Source: Diphasiastrum complanatum
Taxonomy: Eukaryota; Streptophyta; Lycopodiopsida; Lycopodiales; Lycopodiaceae
Direction of reading: 5' to 3'
Assembly: GCA_029204225.1 (NCBI GenBank)
Contig: CM055102.1
Location: 19,114,967 to 19,178,966, forward strand
DNA length: 64,000 nucleotides
Notes under the pieces: model-generated
Database searches by the model: none
What the model saw: only the letters and a program-made list of their open reading frames with translations
Told to the model about the DNA's origin: nothing
In this document: positions 12,044-21,592 of the stretch, piece by piece
Layout: every line of letters begins with the position of its first letter
How positions within the stretch are numbered: the first letter of the stretch is position 1
Translations under genes and position numbers: made by a program

Positions 12044-12544
12044 TTGTAGCACACAGAAGAGGACAAAAGTCTATGTGTGGAACTTTAGAAGCAAAACGCC
12101 TTTTTGAGGCCTGTTTTCAACATTTTTTTCTTTGCTTTGTTTGGAGGCTACATTGCAACATTTAAAGTGCTTCATGTTACTAGGATTGGTTGTGGAGTTG
12201 CTAGGGAGAAAGTGATTCCAATTCCCCAGCTTTTTTCGGTGTTACAAGTGGTCAGCATGAGCATTCATGTGGTTGATATGTATGAGGCTTTTTTTGCATA
12301 CTTTTTTCAGGGTTAGGGGGGGCAATTTATGTGTTTAGAGTGCATCCATCGCCAATACGGGTTAGTGTTTGATAGCTTTTGAGGTGTGTTAAGTATTTAT
12401 TTCACCTATTCACTTTGCATTGAGTTTTTCTATTTTATAGGTTTAAAGGTTTCTATAGTGGTGCCTATCAAGAGACGAGGCATATGGGCGAAGGTGGATC
12501 TCTTGGAGGGAGACAATTGTTTTTGTAGGTTCAAATGCTCACAG
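12044..12544 (+). other. 3' noncoding tail of the gypsy-like element
   Basis: No gene. Two G-rich runs occur (about 12308-12322 and 12490-12512, CTTGGAGGGAGACAA); the second resembles a polypurine tract. The sequence stops at the next element's LTR at 12545, so the 3' LTR is missing or truncated. Confidence 0.4.
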
Positions 12545-13203
12545 TGTTGCACACAAGCTCACAAACCCTAAGTAAATACACATAATTACCCAGCAAATTC
12601 GTCACTTTATTAATCTCAAGCAAATGTACATAGATCAACAAGCAAACATAGAGCTCTGCTGCAAGTCTCCTCTCAACCATAGCTGCATAGGAATACCATA
12701 ATAATGAGGAATGCCTGACAAGGCTCACACTATATCCCCTCAAGCACCCCTTAACCCTGACACATCCTAACGTCGACACATGGCAAACTCCATGCACAGT
12801 CGACACTTGCCACTTGGCAGTAGCCTGACACACAAGCAAGCTAGTAGGTGGACAGTCTGACATGTGTCACTCATGCATTGGACCAAGTGTCCCAATGAGC
12901 ATATGACACATGTCCTGTTGACCCGCATCTGACAAGTGTCATTCATGCACTGGACCAAGTGTCCCAGTGAGCATATGACACGTGTCACATTGACCGGTCA
13001 ACCCTTCCTACTTTTTAGGAGGTCGGTCCAGCAGACTCTCATGAGACCCAGTACCCCCTTGGCTATCTCGGATTTAGTCACTATAACAAAAATTTACATT
13101 GCAAATTACAATTGTCTCCACAAGCCAGTGACTTAGCCATTTACAATTTAATAATTACAATTTACCATTTACATTGGGCAAGGGATTCAAAGTACATGTG
13201 ACA
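12545..13203 (-). mobile_element. 3' LTR of the minus-strand gypsy element, 659 bp
   Basis: On the minus strand it starts TGTCACATGTAC at 13203 and ends ..GTGCAACA at 12545, giving TG..CA ends. The portion 12954-13203 is repeated in the same orientation at about 15448-15697, which identifies both as LTRs of one element. It contains a 72-bp tandem duplication (12857-13000). Confidence 0.85.
12857..13000. repeat. 72-bp tandem duplication inside the LTR
   Basis: Two adjacent copies start CTGACATGTGTCA (12857) and CTGACAAGTGTCA (12929). They share GGACCAAGTGTCCCA and GAGCATATGACAC, which contain near-palindromes (GACACATGTC-like, GGACCAAGTGTCC). Repeats of this kind in an LTR U3 often hold transcription-factor sites; that role is inference. 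Confidence 0.85.
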
Positions 13204-13219
13204 TCCCTTCCCTCCTCAG
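13204..13219 (-). other. Polypurine tract of the gypsy element
   Basis: Minus-strand CTGAGGAGGGAAGGGA lies directly before the LTR start TGTCACATG at 13203. Confidence 0.75.
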
Positions 13220-14330
13220 ATGACATCGTCCTCGATGGCAAAGTCTGGATTCGGTGCATGCAACCCATGTGCGGTCTCCCAGGTAGCATCACTGAGAGGT
13301 CATCCATGCCATGCAACCAAGTACTCACGGAGCAAACGATTCCGCAACCGTCTATGCCTCCAGTCCAATACTCTCGCTGGTCCATGCATCACCTCCCCAC
13401 AATACAAGGCCATCAGCCAACAAGTTATCACCGTCATGTAAAACCTTCTTTAAGCGTGAAACATGAAAAATAGGATGAACCTTACAACCAACAGGCAAAT
13501 CCAATTCATAAGCAACGCTACTATTTTTTTTAACAATTTTCCAAGGTCCACAGTATCTAGGTGACAACTTATAACACTTCCCTGTCTTTAGGGTTTTTGA
13601 GCCCTTTGGAATCCTGAGAAATACCATATCTCCTTCCTCAAACTCTCTTGGAGTACGATCCAAATCAACATATGTCTTTGCCCAATCCATCGCCGCTTTT
13701 ACATTTTCCTTTGCTAAGTCCAACATCTGTTGCATGTGAGTTAGAAATTCCATAGCACTAGGTGTCTTATGAGGCATACCTATAGTAACTAGACTGGCTG
13801 GTCTAAAACCATAATTTAGCTCGAAAGGACTCATCTTCGTAGATGCATTCTTTTTATCATTCTAGGCAAACTCCAACAATGGTAGGTAACGTTCCCATTG
13901 GGTTTGCTTTTGACTCACATACGCCCTAAGCATGTCTTCCAAGGTTTGGTTAACTCTCTCAGTCTTCCCATCTATTTCAGGATGATCAAAACTACTCATT
14001 CCCAACTACACCTCTAACTTCTCAAATATTGCAGTCCAAAAATTGCCAATAAAACAAGAATCCCTGTCAGACACAATGGATCTAGGTAATCCATGAAGTC
14101 TGAATACATGCTATATAAACAAATCAGTCGTACCAGGTGCATCAATCTTATTACTAGTTGTGAGTCTATCAACCACAACTAGGATAGCATTATGTTGTTG
14201 CTGCGCATGCGATAAACATGTAATAAAGTCCATGGAAATACTCTCCCACTCCCTTCCGATATAGGTAACGGGCATAACAATCCAGGCACTTTAATCCTTT
14301 CAGCCTTATTATTTTGACACTTAAAACAAT
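13220..14330 (-). pseudogene. Gypsy integrase core, C-terminal domain and chromodomain
   Basis: Integrase inserts element cDNA into the genome. From 14330 downward the frames show LHGLPRSIVSDRDSCF, then [20 protein letters not shown] with the catalytic Glu in its usual setting, then a clean 160-codon stretch (13834-13352: MSPFELNYGFRPAS, GDMVFLRIPKGSK, KLSPRYCGPWKI, VHPIFHVSRLKK). A frameshift near 13350 leads into a chromodomain (ERILDWRHRRLRNRLLREYL). At least one stop interrupts the core, near 14010. Domain identity is unambiguous; the protein cannot be produced whole. Confidence 0.9.
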
Positions 14331-14797
14331 GTGTCACATAATGGTTTACTTCTTTCTTTGCAAGATCCTCTTTTGCAGCACCTCACAAGCTGGAATAAGA
14401 GCCTTGCCATTTCTCATCACTATTTCATCTTCTATGGAATACTTAAGATAAGTGCGAACCAAGGTAAAAGAGTTCTCCTCTTAAGACTCTGCATGGCCAT
14501 GACTCACCTCCTGTTCCACTTTCTTACAATGAGGATCTTCTTGCTGAGCCTTTCTTATCTTAGACAGCAGGTCATTTTCAATGACTACAAATGACATCTG
14601 ATACACTACACGAGATAGTGCATCTGCCACACGATTCTCGGCACCTTTCTTGTACCAAATCTCCTAACATAGGGCTTTTGAGGGTCTACAATCTTTAGAG
14701 TGACACACTCAACAATAGCTTGCTTCAACTGATCAAAGCTTGCTTGCTGCAGTTCAATCCACTCACCAAATCTATTCTTTTGAGTCAAATTAGTCAA
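14331..14797 (-). pseudogene. Gypsy RNase H region, largely deleted
   Basis: The start of the RT-RNase H connection reads FGEWIELQQASFDQLKQAIV (about 14770-14712) up to PQKPY. It then jumps, in a different frame, to ENRVADALSRVVYQMSFVV, the end of RNase H just before the integrase zinc region. The catalytic RNase H body between PQKPY and ENRVADALSR is missing. Multiple stops follow in the spacer toward integrase. Confidence 0.75.
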
Positions 14798-15445
14798 CGA
14801 TCACAGCACCCTCCTTAGGATCTAGCCTTACTCCATCAGCAGACACTACATGACCAAGATACTCAATCTCTTTTTTAAACAATTCACTTTTTTTACTATT
14901 GGCAAACAAAGTGTTCTCCCTCAAAGTAGACAACATAGTCCTAAGGTGAGCCATATGCTTGACCTCACCTGCACTGTAAGTCAGAATGTCATCAACAAAG
15001 TTTACGACAAACTCATCCATATACGGTCTGAGCACATCATTCATCATCATCATGAATGTAGCTAGGGCATTAGTCAATCCAAATGGCATCACAAGATACT
15101 CATAGTGACCGAACCGAGTTCTGAAAGCAGTCTTGTGTACATCCTCTTCACGAACTCTAACCTGATGGTATCCACTCTTTAGGTCTATTTTACTAAACAC
15201 AGTGGCACCTGACAAGGCATCAAGCAAATCATCTATACGTGGCATAGGATATCGATGTTTAACCGTTATCTTGTTCAAACCTCGATAATCCACACACATA
15301 TGCCATGATCCATCCTTCTTTTTTACAAGAATGATCGGAGAGGCAAAAGGGGAATGACTAGGTCGTATCTGCGCCTTGGCCAGATAATCATCGACCATCC
15401 GTCTCACTTCCTCTTCCTCCTTAAGACTCATTATGTAAGGGCGTC
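14790..15445 (-). pseudogene. Gypsy reverse transcriptase domain
   Basis: Reverse transcriptase copies element RNA into DNA. Visible blocks in order: RPYIMSLKEEEEVRRMVDDY, SPFASPIILVKKKDGSWHMC, VDYRGLNKITVKHRYPMPRI, FSKIDLKSGYHQVRV, YLVMPFGLTNALATFMM, the active-site FVDDIL with both Asp present, and KEIEYLGHVVSADGVR. The usual NAPATFQ reads NALATFM. The frame is open through the domain and ends just after the thumb. Its 5' end is not native: upstream codons come from LTR sequence through the fusion at about 15445. Confidence 0.9.
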
Positions 15446-15697
15446 TGACCAAGTGTCCTAGTGAGCATATGACACATGTCACAGTGACCGGTCAACCCTT
15501 CCTACTTTTTAGGAGGTCAGTCCAGTAGACTCTCATGAGACCCAGTACCCCCTTGGCCATCTCGGATTTAGTCACTATAACAAATATTTACATTGCATTT
15601 TACAATTGTCTCCACAGGCTGATGACTTAGCCATTTACAATTTAATAATTACAATTTACCATTTACATTGGGCAAGGGATTCAAAGTACATGTGACA
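15446..15697 (-). mobile_element. 5' LTR fragment of the gypsy element
   Basis: About 250 bp nearly identical to 12954-13203, starting TGTCACATGTAC at 15697. The remainder of the LTR, the primer-binding site, Gag and protease are gone; the LTR runs straight into RT codons. The breakpoint falls within a copy of the CCAAGTGTCC motif. Confidence 0.85.
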
Positions 15698-15950
15698 CAC
15701 AAATAGCATTGTCTATATTGCAATAGTACCTTTTGTTGCACAACGACAAGGATCAAGTCACATTTGCTTCGTTTGACCAAGCCATATGGCCAGCCCTTGG
15801 GCATTACCCTATGTACGACAATTCATACACCTGCACAAGAGCACATAGTGGACACATATGGAGCGACAGCCACAACTAGGCTATGCTCATAGAACGAAGC
15901 TACAAATTGGTGGGCAACTAGGTTCTATTGGCACAATGTTGGGCCATTAC
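15698..15950. other. Short spacer between gypsy and copia elements
   Basis: No gene recognised. It does not visibly continue the hAT sequence found on the other side of the copia element. Confidence 0.5.
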
Positions 15951-16336
15951 TATTTATAGTAACTCATATTTTAGGGTCATTACTATTAATAGTAAATTCG
16001 TTTTTTAGTTATGCACGTAGGTGGGTGCACTACTACTAGAATAGAATTTGCTTTTATCGCTTAGAAACTCATCTTGGGTGTTTACCCAATATAGGTAGTA
16101 ATTCTAGTAATCAGCTTTTTGCCTTTTGCTATTTACTTTAGGCTCATTAGCTTTTATCAATCATTAGAGAAACTATTTAAGAAGGCTGGTGCCCCACCAC
16201 AATCATTCCATTCAATTCAATGAGCTAGAGCAATTGCTCAATTCTCCTATGATCTGAATTCTCTCTATGCTTGGTTTTGTGTGAGTGCTAGTAGGACTAG
16301 TAACTCCATCTAGAATTTGTATCACATATTCTGACA
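15951..16336 (+). mobile_element. 5' LTR of the copia element, truncated
   Basis: Starts within LTR sequence at GGGCCATTACTATTTATAG and ends ..ATATTCTGACA at 16336, immediately before the primer-binding site. Aligns with 21197-21592. The TGTT at 15947-15950 may be a remnant of the terminal TGTT after an internal deletion, or chance. Confidence 0.9.
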
Positions 16337-16348
16337 TGGTATCAGAGC
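16337..16348 (+). other. Copia primer-binding site
   Basis: TGGTATCAGAGC directly follows the LTR-terminal CA, complementary to the initiator-Met tRNA 3' end. Confidence 0.9.
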
Positions 16349-16539
16349 AGGCTCTTTGGTGAGAGAGAGAGTTTGTATTTGCAGGTGTGCAATCAAATCG
16401 GAGGAGCTGAAGCTGCATGTGGAGTCAACGTTGTTAGGAAACCAACGGGAATCTTCTAGGAGAAGATTGACAGAAAGTTACTGGTTGTCGATAGATCTGA
16501 ATCAGAATTTTTCTGGTTGTTTGCTAATTTTCTGGTGCA

Positions 16540-16915
16540 GGTCACATCTGGAGCAGGTACATCTGAGGAAGGTAGTATCTGAACAGGTGACTTCTGAGAC
16601 AGGCAGATCTGAACAGGTGTTTTTCAAGTGCATGCACATCTAAACAGGCACGTCTGAGGGCAGCAGTACCTGGTGCAGGCACTTCCAAGGGCAGCAATAG
16701 CTGGGGAAGGCACTTCTGAGGGCAGCAGGACCTGGTGCAGGCCCGGCAGGCATAATCTGAGGTAGGTGGACCTGGTGCAGGCCCGGACCTGGTGTAGGCC
16801 CGGACAGCAGCAACTAAGGAAGACAGTACCTGGTGTAGGTGGTAACTGAGCAGGTGCAGGTTCAGACAGGCAATACCCGGGACAGGTGATATGCAGGACA
16901 GGTCTGAATCAGGGC
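16540..16915 (+). repeat. Degenerate minisatellite in the copia leader
   Basis: Irregular repeats of GACCTGGTGCAGGC, GCACTTCTGAGGGCAGCAG and TCTGAACAGGTG fill the leader between the primer-binding site and gag. The unit length varies from about 12 to 45 bases. G-rich and locally higher in GC than the surroundings. A role in RNA packaging or dimerisation is possible but only inferred. Confidence 0.8.
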
Positions 16916-17001
16916 AGGTGATATCGAGGGAAGGCTATTTCTGGACAGATCTGATTGTTAAACTAAATTCGGGTTGCAGAGATTTGTTACGGATCAGTAT
17001 A

Positions 17002-17790
17002 ATGGCAGGATTGAACGACGCTGTGTTGCCGGAATCTAGCAAGCTAGATGGAACGAACTACAGCATATGGAAGTTCAAGATGCAAAATATTCTCCAAGAC
17101 AGAGAATATTGGGAGATCGTCACAGGTGTTGAGATACCTCCTACCACTGACAAAGAGTTGCGGGAGTATCATTAACGTAGAAGAAAAGCTCATCATATCA
17201 TCAACTTATCAGTCAAAGATATGATTATACCTCATATCAGAGATGTTGCTGGACCCAAGGAGGCTTGGGATATACTGAAGAACTTGTATGAGACGGTAAA
17301 TCAGTCACAAATCTTGTTTTTGACTAATAAGCTTTACACGTTGAAGATGGGTACAGGTGAATCGGTAACGGACTACTTTACTCGAGTGAAAGATCTGAGA
17401 GGGCAACCTATTGCAGTTGGAAAAAGTGTTCAAGATTCAGTATTGGTATCCATTGTACTTAATAGTCTACCTTTGGCCTATCAGAACTTTGTAATGATGC
17501 TATCGTTAAGAGAAACGAGGCCTTCTTTTGATGAGCTAAATGCCATCTTACTACAGGAAGAAATGAGACGACAAAATATTGTAAACAGGGACGATTTCAA
17601 GGAACAGGCATTCCTGGCAAAGAAGCAAGAGCAAAGTTCCAAGAAGGGTGGCAAAGGGAAGAAGAAGAAGAAAAAGCAGCAAGATATGGAGGAGAATCAA
17701 TCAAATCGGTCAGAAGATGGAAAGAAAGTGGTTCGAAAAGGAAACTGCTTCATTTGCGGAAAATCAGGACATTATGCACTGGCACAACAA
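17002..17790 (+). pseudogene. Copia gag with zinc knuckle, one stop and one frameshift
   Basis: ATG 17002 opens a frame with the copia gag signature LDGTNYSIWKFKMQNIL, then EAWDILKNLYE, a Lys-rich patch, and the nucleic-acid-binding knuckle CFICGKSGHYA near 17750-17785. An in-frame TAA at 17173 breaks it after 57 codons. A frameshift just after the knuckle His-Tyr-Ala removes the final Cys from the frame and shifts to the protease phase. It would assemble the particle if intact. Confidence 0.9.
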
Positions 17791-18044
17791 GTTCAAGAAA
17801 AAGCAGGATGGAAACTTTGCTGAAGAAGAAGAAACTTCTAATGCAAAATTGAGTGCTTTAGATCTTAAAGACTATGAGTTGTTTTCGGCATCGACATCTT
17901 CTGGTAGTGCCTTCTCGAAAGAAGAAGACTATTGGTTTATTGATTCAGGAGCTTCTAAGCACATGACACCCAGGCGAGACTGGCTATCTAATTTTCAAAA
18001 ATTAGATGATGGGTCAAATGTGAAGTTGGGAGACAACTACACAT
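17791..18044 (+). pseudogene. Copia protease
   Basis: The active-site block WFIDSGASKHMTPRRDWL (about 17930-17985) is intact in a frame displaced from gag. The frame ends at a TGA at 18044-18046, where a second shift leads to the pre-integrase region. Confidence 0.85.
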
Positions 18045-19300
18045 GATATAAAGGGAGTTGGAAAAGTACAAGTACAACTACCTTCAGGGAAGATTGGAAA
18101 CATAAAGGATGGGCTTTATGTACCAGGAATCAAGAAAAACTTGCTCTCAGTATCAGCTATTGCAAAGCAACACATGGTGGTGCAGTTTGATGAACAGTGG
18201 TGTCTCATCAAGAAGAAAAATGATGAAGTAGTAGTTGAGGGCATACTTGCAGGGTGGTTGTATAAACTTCAAGCTCAGGTGGTGGATCATCATGCAAGTG
18301 TTGCGGATACTGAATCAGTGAGTAAGTTATGGCACGAGAGGTATGGACATCTGAATTACAAAAGTCTACAAGTCTTGAGGAAATTTAACATGGTTACAAG
18401 TTTACCTCAAGTAGTTTCTGATCACAAGGTTTGTGAAGGTTGTGTCTTAGGCAAGCATCATATGAAGAAATTTTTGCCTAGTACATTCAGGGCAAAAAAT
18501 GTCCTAGAACTTGTTCATACAAATTTGTGTGGTCCTATGAAGACTCAATCTTATGGGGGAGCAAGTTACTTTATGGTGTTTGTGGATCTATCTTCTGAAG
18601 AATACGGGTGAAGCTTTCAAATATTTCACATGGTTTAAGACACAGGTGGAGAAAGAAACAGATAGACAAATTAAGATACTTCGCTCAGACAAAGGGGGAG
18701 AGTATCTTTCTACGGAATTTCAAGTGTTTTGCAAGGATCATGGCATAAAGAGACAATTTGCAAATACAGACACGCCTCAACAAAATGGAGTTGCGGAAAG
18801 AAAGAACCGGTCCATAGTGGAAACTGTGAGGAGTATGCTCAAGAGTAAAAGTCTTCCAAATATGTTTTGGGGTGAAGCAGTTAAGACGACGGTTTATCTT
18901 TTGAATCGAAGTTCCACAAAGGTTGTAGAGAATCGAACTCCAGAGGAAGCCTACACGGGTCGGAAGCCAGATGTAAGTCATTTGAGAGTGTTTGGAAGTA
19001 TTGCTTATTCTCACATACCTAAGGATTCAAGGAGCAAATTGGATTCTAAGGCGACCAAGTGTTTATTTCTTGGTTATGATAATCAAGAGAAGGGATACAG
19101 GTTATATGACTTGGAGGGTAAGAAAATAATCATAAGTAGGGATGTAATCTTTGATGAGGAGGCAACTCATAAAGATATAGAAATATATTTTGATAAGGAT
19201 CAAGATGGTGGAATCCCTATATTATGTGACGAGTTATTACGGGAACTTGAATCGACACATGTATCGCCTACGCCAATTCAAGAACCTAAAGTGTCTTTGG
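18045..19300 (+). pseudogene. Copia GAG-pre-integrase and integrase
   Basis: The zinc-binding HHCC region shows LWHERYGHLN and CEGCVLGKHH. The catalytic core begins YFMVFVDLSS near 18570, where a frameshift at about 18595 removes continuity. In the next frame the second and third catalytic residues are present in ILRSDKGGEYLS and NGVAERKNRSIVE, followed by MFWGEAVKTTVYLLNR, VFGSIAYSHIPK and KCLFLGYD. The frame then stays open through the acidic linker into RT. Confidence 0.9.
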
Positions 19301-19559
19301 TTGAGATAGGAAAGAGGAAGGAGAGGTCAAGTATATGGGATACTTATTCACCTCCTACTTCACCAAGCAAGAAGCATCCTACATCAGAAGCTAGAAGATT
19401 GCCTAGGTGGTACTATGAAACTATCAAGGATAGTGTTATTATGGAACAGGGAGAGTCTAGTACACATGGAACTAGGAGATCAACTAGACTTGAAAAGCAA
19501 CATGAAGATCAAGATCGACAGGAGGTTCGACAAGAGGATCATCATGAAGATGGGGATGT

Positions 19560-20594
19560 ACATTTTGCATATATGGCTACATTATTAGAGACCAAGGATC
19601 CATCTACTTTCAGAGAGGCTGAAAATGAGGATATTTGGAGAAAAGCTATGGATGAGGAGTACGACACAATCATGAAGAACAAGATTTGGAGACTTGTTCA
19701 GCTACCTACAGGTAAAAAGGCCATTGGATGCAAGTGGGACTATAGGACTAAGTACAAATCAGATGGTTCTATAGATAAACATAAGGCAAGATTGATGGCA
19801 AAAGGTTATGCTCAACGAGAAGGGATTGACTATGAGGAAACTTTTGCACCAGTTGCTAAATCTACTAATATGAGGACTGTTTTATCATTGGCAGCTCAGT
19901 TTGGATGGGATATTCAACAAATGGATGTAAAGAGTGCATTCCTGAATGGATTTCTAGAGGAAGAAGTCTACATGGAGCAACCAGAGGGATACATAGTAGC
20001 AGGACATGAAGATAAGGTTTGCAGGTTGGACAAGGCATTATATGGACTTAAGCAGGCACCTAGGGCGTGGTACACGAGGATTGACACATACTTTGAGGAG
20101 CTTGGCTTTCAGAGAAGTAGTTCGGAGCATACACTTTATGTTTTGGTCAGGAATAATTATATTGTTATTGTAGTCATCTTATTATTACAGGATCAAATCA
20201 TAGTATGATTCACGGAACCAAGAAAGATCTCTCATCAGAATTTGATATGAAAGATCTTGGTTCACTACAATATTTTCTTGGGATTGAGGTATGGAAAGTA
20301 GCACAAGGACTATTCATTTCTCAATCTAAGTATGCTCATGAAATTCTTGAAAAGTTCAATATGTCAGAGTGCAAGCCTATTTCTACACCATATGATAGTG
20401 GATGTAAGCTTACTAAAGCTGAGGAAGATCAGGATGTAGATGAGACGTTATATAGAAAGCTAGTTGGAAGCTTAATCTATCTAACTACTACAAGACCAGA
20501 TATTGCTTATGTTGTGAGTATGGTTAGTCAGTTTATGGCTAAACCTAAGCAGATTCATTGGAAAGCTACTAAGCGAATACTCAGATATACCTAG
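19560..20594 (+). pseudogene. Copia reverse transcriptase, active site deleted
   Basis: Conserved blocks are present: DEEYDTIMKNKIWRLV, HKARLMAKGYAQREGIDYEE, TFAPVAKSTNMRTVL, QQMDVKSAFLNGFLEEEVYM and LDKALYGLKQAPRAWY. At about 20175 the expected YVDD block is missing: after IVIVV the sequence goes directly to codons for the following DLIITGSN in another frame. The deletion therefore removes the catalytic Asp pair and shifts the frame. The thumb and connection (DLGSLQYFLGIEVW, RKLVGSLIYLTTTRPDI, HWKATKRILRYT) follow, with a stop at 20592-20594. Confidence 0.92.
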
Positions 20595-20600
20595 GGCACT

Positions 20601-21134
20601 TTGAGATTTGGTATTCTCTACGGTAGACAGGATGATTTGAAGTTACAGGGATATGTGGATGCTGATTGGGCTGGAGATGCGGAAGACCGAAGATCTACTA
20701 CAGGTTATATTTTTAGTCTAGGTTCTGGTGCTATCTCTTGGAGTTCAAAGAAGCAACATACTATTGCTTTATCATCTACAGAGGCAGAATATCGAGCTAC
20801 TACGAGTGCAACATGTGAAGGAATATGGTTGCGAAGGATTCTACATGATCTACATATGGTACAAGATTCACCTACGGTACTTCAATGCAACAATCAGAGT
20901 TGTATTAAATTGGCAAAAAATCCAGTTTTTCACAGCAGGACGAAGCATATTGAAGTACAACAACACTTCATCAGAGAAAAAATTCAAAGTAATGAAGTGG
21001 AGCTTATCTATTGCCCTACGGAAGAGCAAGTTGCAGATATCTTTACCAAAGGTCTTGGCAAAGAAAAATTTCAGAAGTTTAAAGAACTTCTAGGAGTAAT
21101 AGATAACAAAGTAAACATTAAGGGGGAGTGTTAG
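20601..21134 (+). pseudogene. Copia RNase H domain and polyprotein end
   Basis: RNase H degrades the RNA strand of the hybrid. It is recognised by GYVDADWAGDAEDRRSTTGY, SSTEAEYRA, CNNQSCIKLAKNPVFHSRTK and QVADIFTKGL. This stretch has no internal stop. It terminates at TAG 21132-21134, just inside the 3' LTR, as is usual for copia. Confidence 0.92.
21117..21128 (+). other. Copia polypurine tract
   Basis: ATTAAGGGGGAG lies directly before the 3' LTR start TGTTAG at 21129. Confidence 0.8.
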
Positions 21135-21592
21135 AAATTAATGTTTATTTGACACCCCTTAATGATAGTTTGGCCATGCCTGCGTGCCATTTTTAGGGGC
21201 CATTACTATTTATAGTAAGTCATATTTTAAGGTCATTACTATTAATAGTGAATTCGTTTTTTAGTTATGCATGTAGGTGGGTGCACTACTGCTAGAATAT
21301 GATTTGCTTTTATCACTTAGAAACTCATCTTGGGTGTTTACCCAATATAGGTAGTAATTATAGTAATTAGCTTTTTGTCTTTTGCTATTTACTTTAGGCT
21401 CATTAGCTTTTATCAATCATTAGAGAAACTATTTAAGAAGGCTGGTGCCCCACCACAATCATTCCATTCAATTCAAGAGGCTAGAGCAATTGCTCAATTC
21501 TCCTATGATCTGAATTCTCTCTATGCTTGGTTTTGTGTGAGTGCTAGTAGGACTAGTAACTCCATGTAGAATTTGTATCACAAATTCTGACA
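21129..21592 (+). mobile_element. 3' LTR of the copia element, 464 bp
   Basis: Begins TGTTAGAAATTAATG and ends ..CAAATTCTGACA. It is the complete version of the LTR, retaining about 65-70 bp at its 5' end that the upstream copy lacks. Confidence 0.92.

Larger units (their letters stand above)
7871..12544 (+). mobile_element. Gypsy-like retrotransposon body without visible RT or integrase
   Basis: The order is primer-binding site (7871), about 1.37 kb leader, Gag (9253-9997), protease and unknown extension (10196-11313), a 213-codon frame (11402-12043), noncoding tail with a purine-rich stretch near 12490-12513, then the LTR of another gypsy element (12545). No RT, RNase H, integrase or zinc knuckle was found. 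This resembles non-autonomous Gag-carrying elements (TR-GAG type) that borrow RT from relatives. The 3' LTR appears lost where the downstream element sits. Domain calls are firm; the claim that it was originally RT-less is inference. Confidence 0.6.
12545..15697 (-). mobile_element. Ty3/gypsy element, internally deleted
   Basis: On the minus strand: 5' LTR fragment (15697-15446), RT, truncated RNase H, integrase and chromodomain, polypurine tract, 3' LTR (13203-12545). Gag, protease, primer-binding site and part of the 5' LTR are absent, because the LTR fragment joins RT at about 15445. The flanks read CACAG (12540-12544) and CACAA (15698-15702), a 4 of 5 match compatible with a mutated target duplication, so the deletion probably happened after insertion. 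Confidence 0.85.
15951..21592 (+). mobile_element. Ty1/copia element, near full length but broken
   Basis: Order: 5' LTR (truncated), primer-binding site, repeat-rich leader, gag, protease, integrase, RT, RNase H, polypurine tract, 3' LTR. This is the canonical copia order with integrase before RT. The two LTRs differ at about fifteen positions over about 390 bp by eye, so the insertion is not very recent. The 5' LTR lacks the first ~65-70 bp of the 3' copy, and the flanks (CACAA before 15947, AATCC after 21592) do not form a target duplication, pointing to later rearrangement at the left edge. Confidence 0.95.

Noticed and set aside
12531-12988. Minus-strand frames of 73-110 codons with repeated CSLGHLVQCM peptides
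   Set aside because: They lie inside the gypsy LTR and only reflect its 72-bp duplication.
16337-16348. TGGTATCAGAGC sites considered as tRNA gene fragments
   Set aside because: They are complementary to only the 3' end of initiator-Met tRNA and sit exactly at LTR ends; no tRNA cloverleaf surrounds them.
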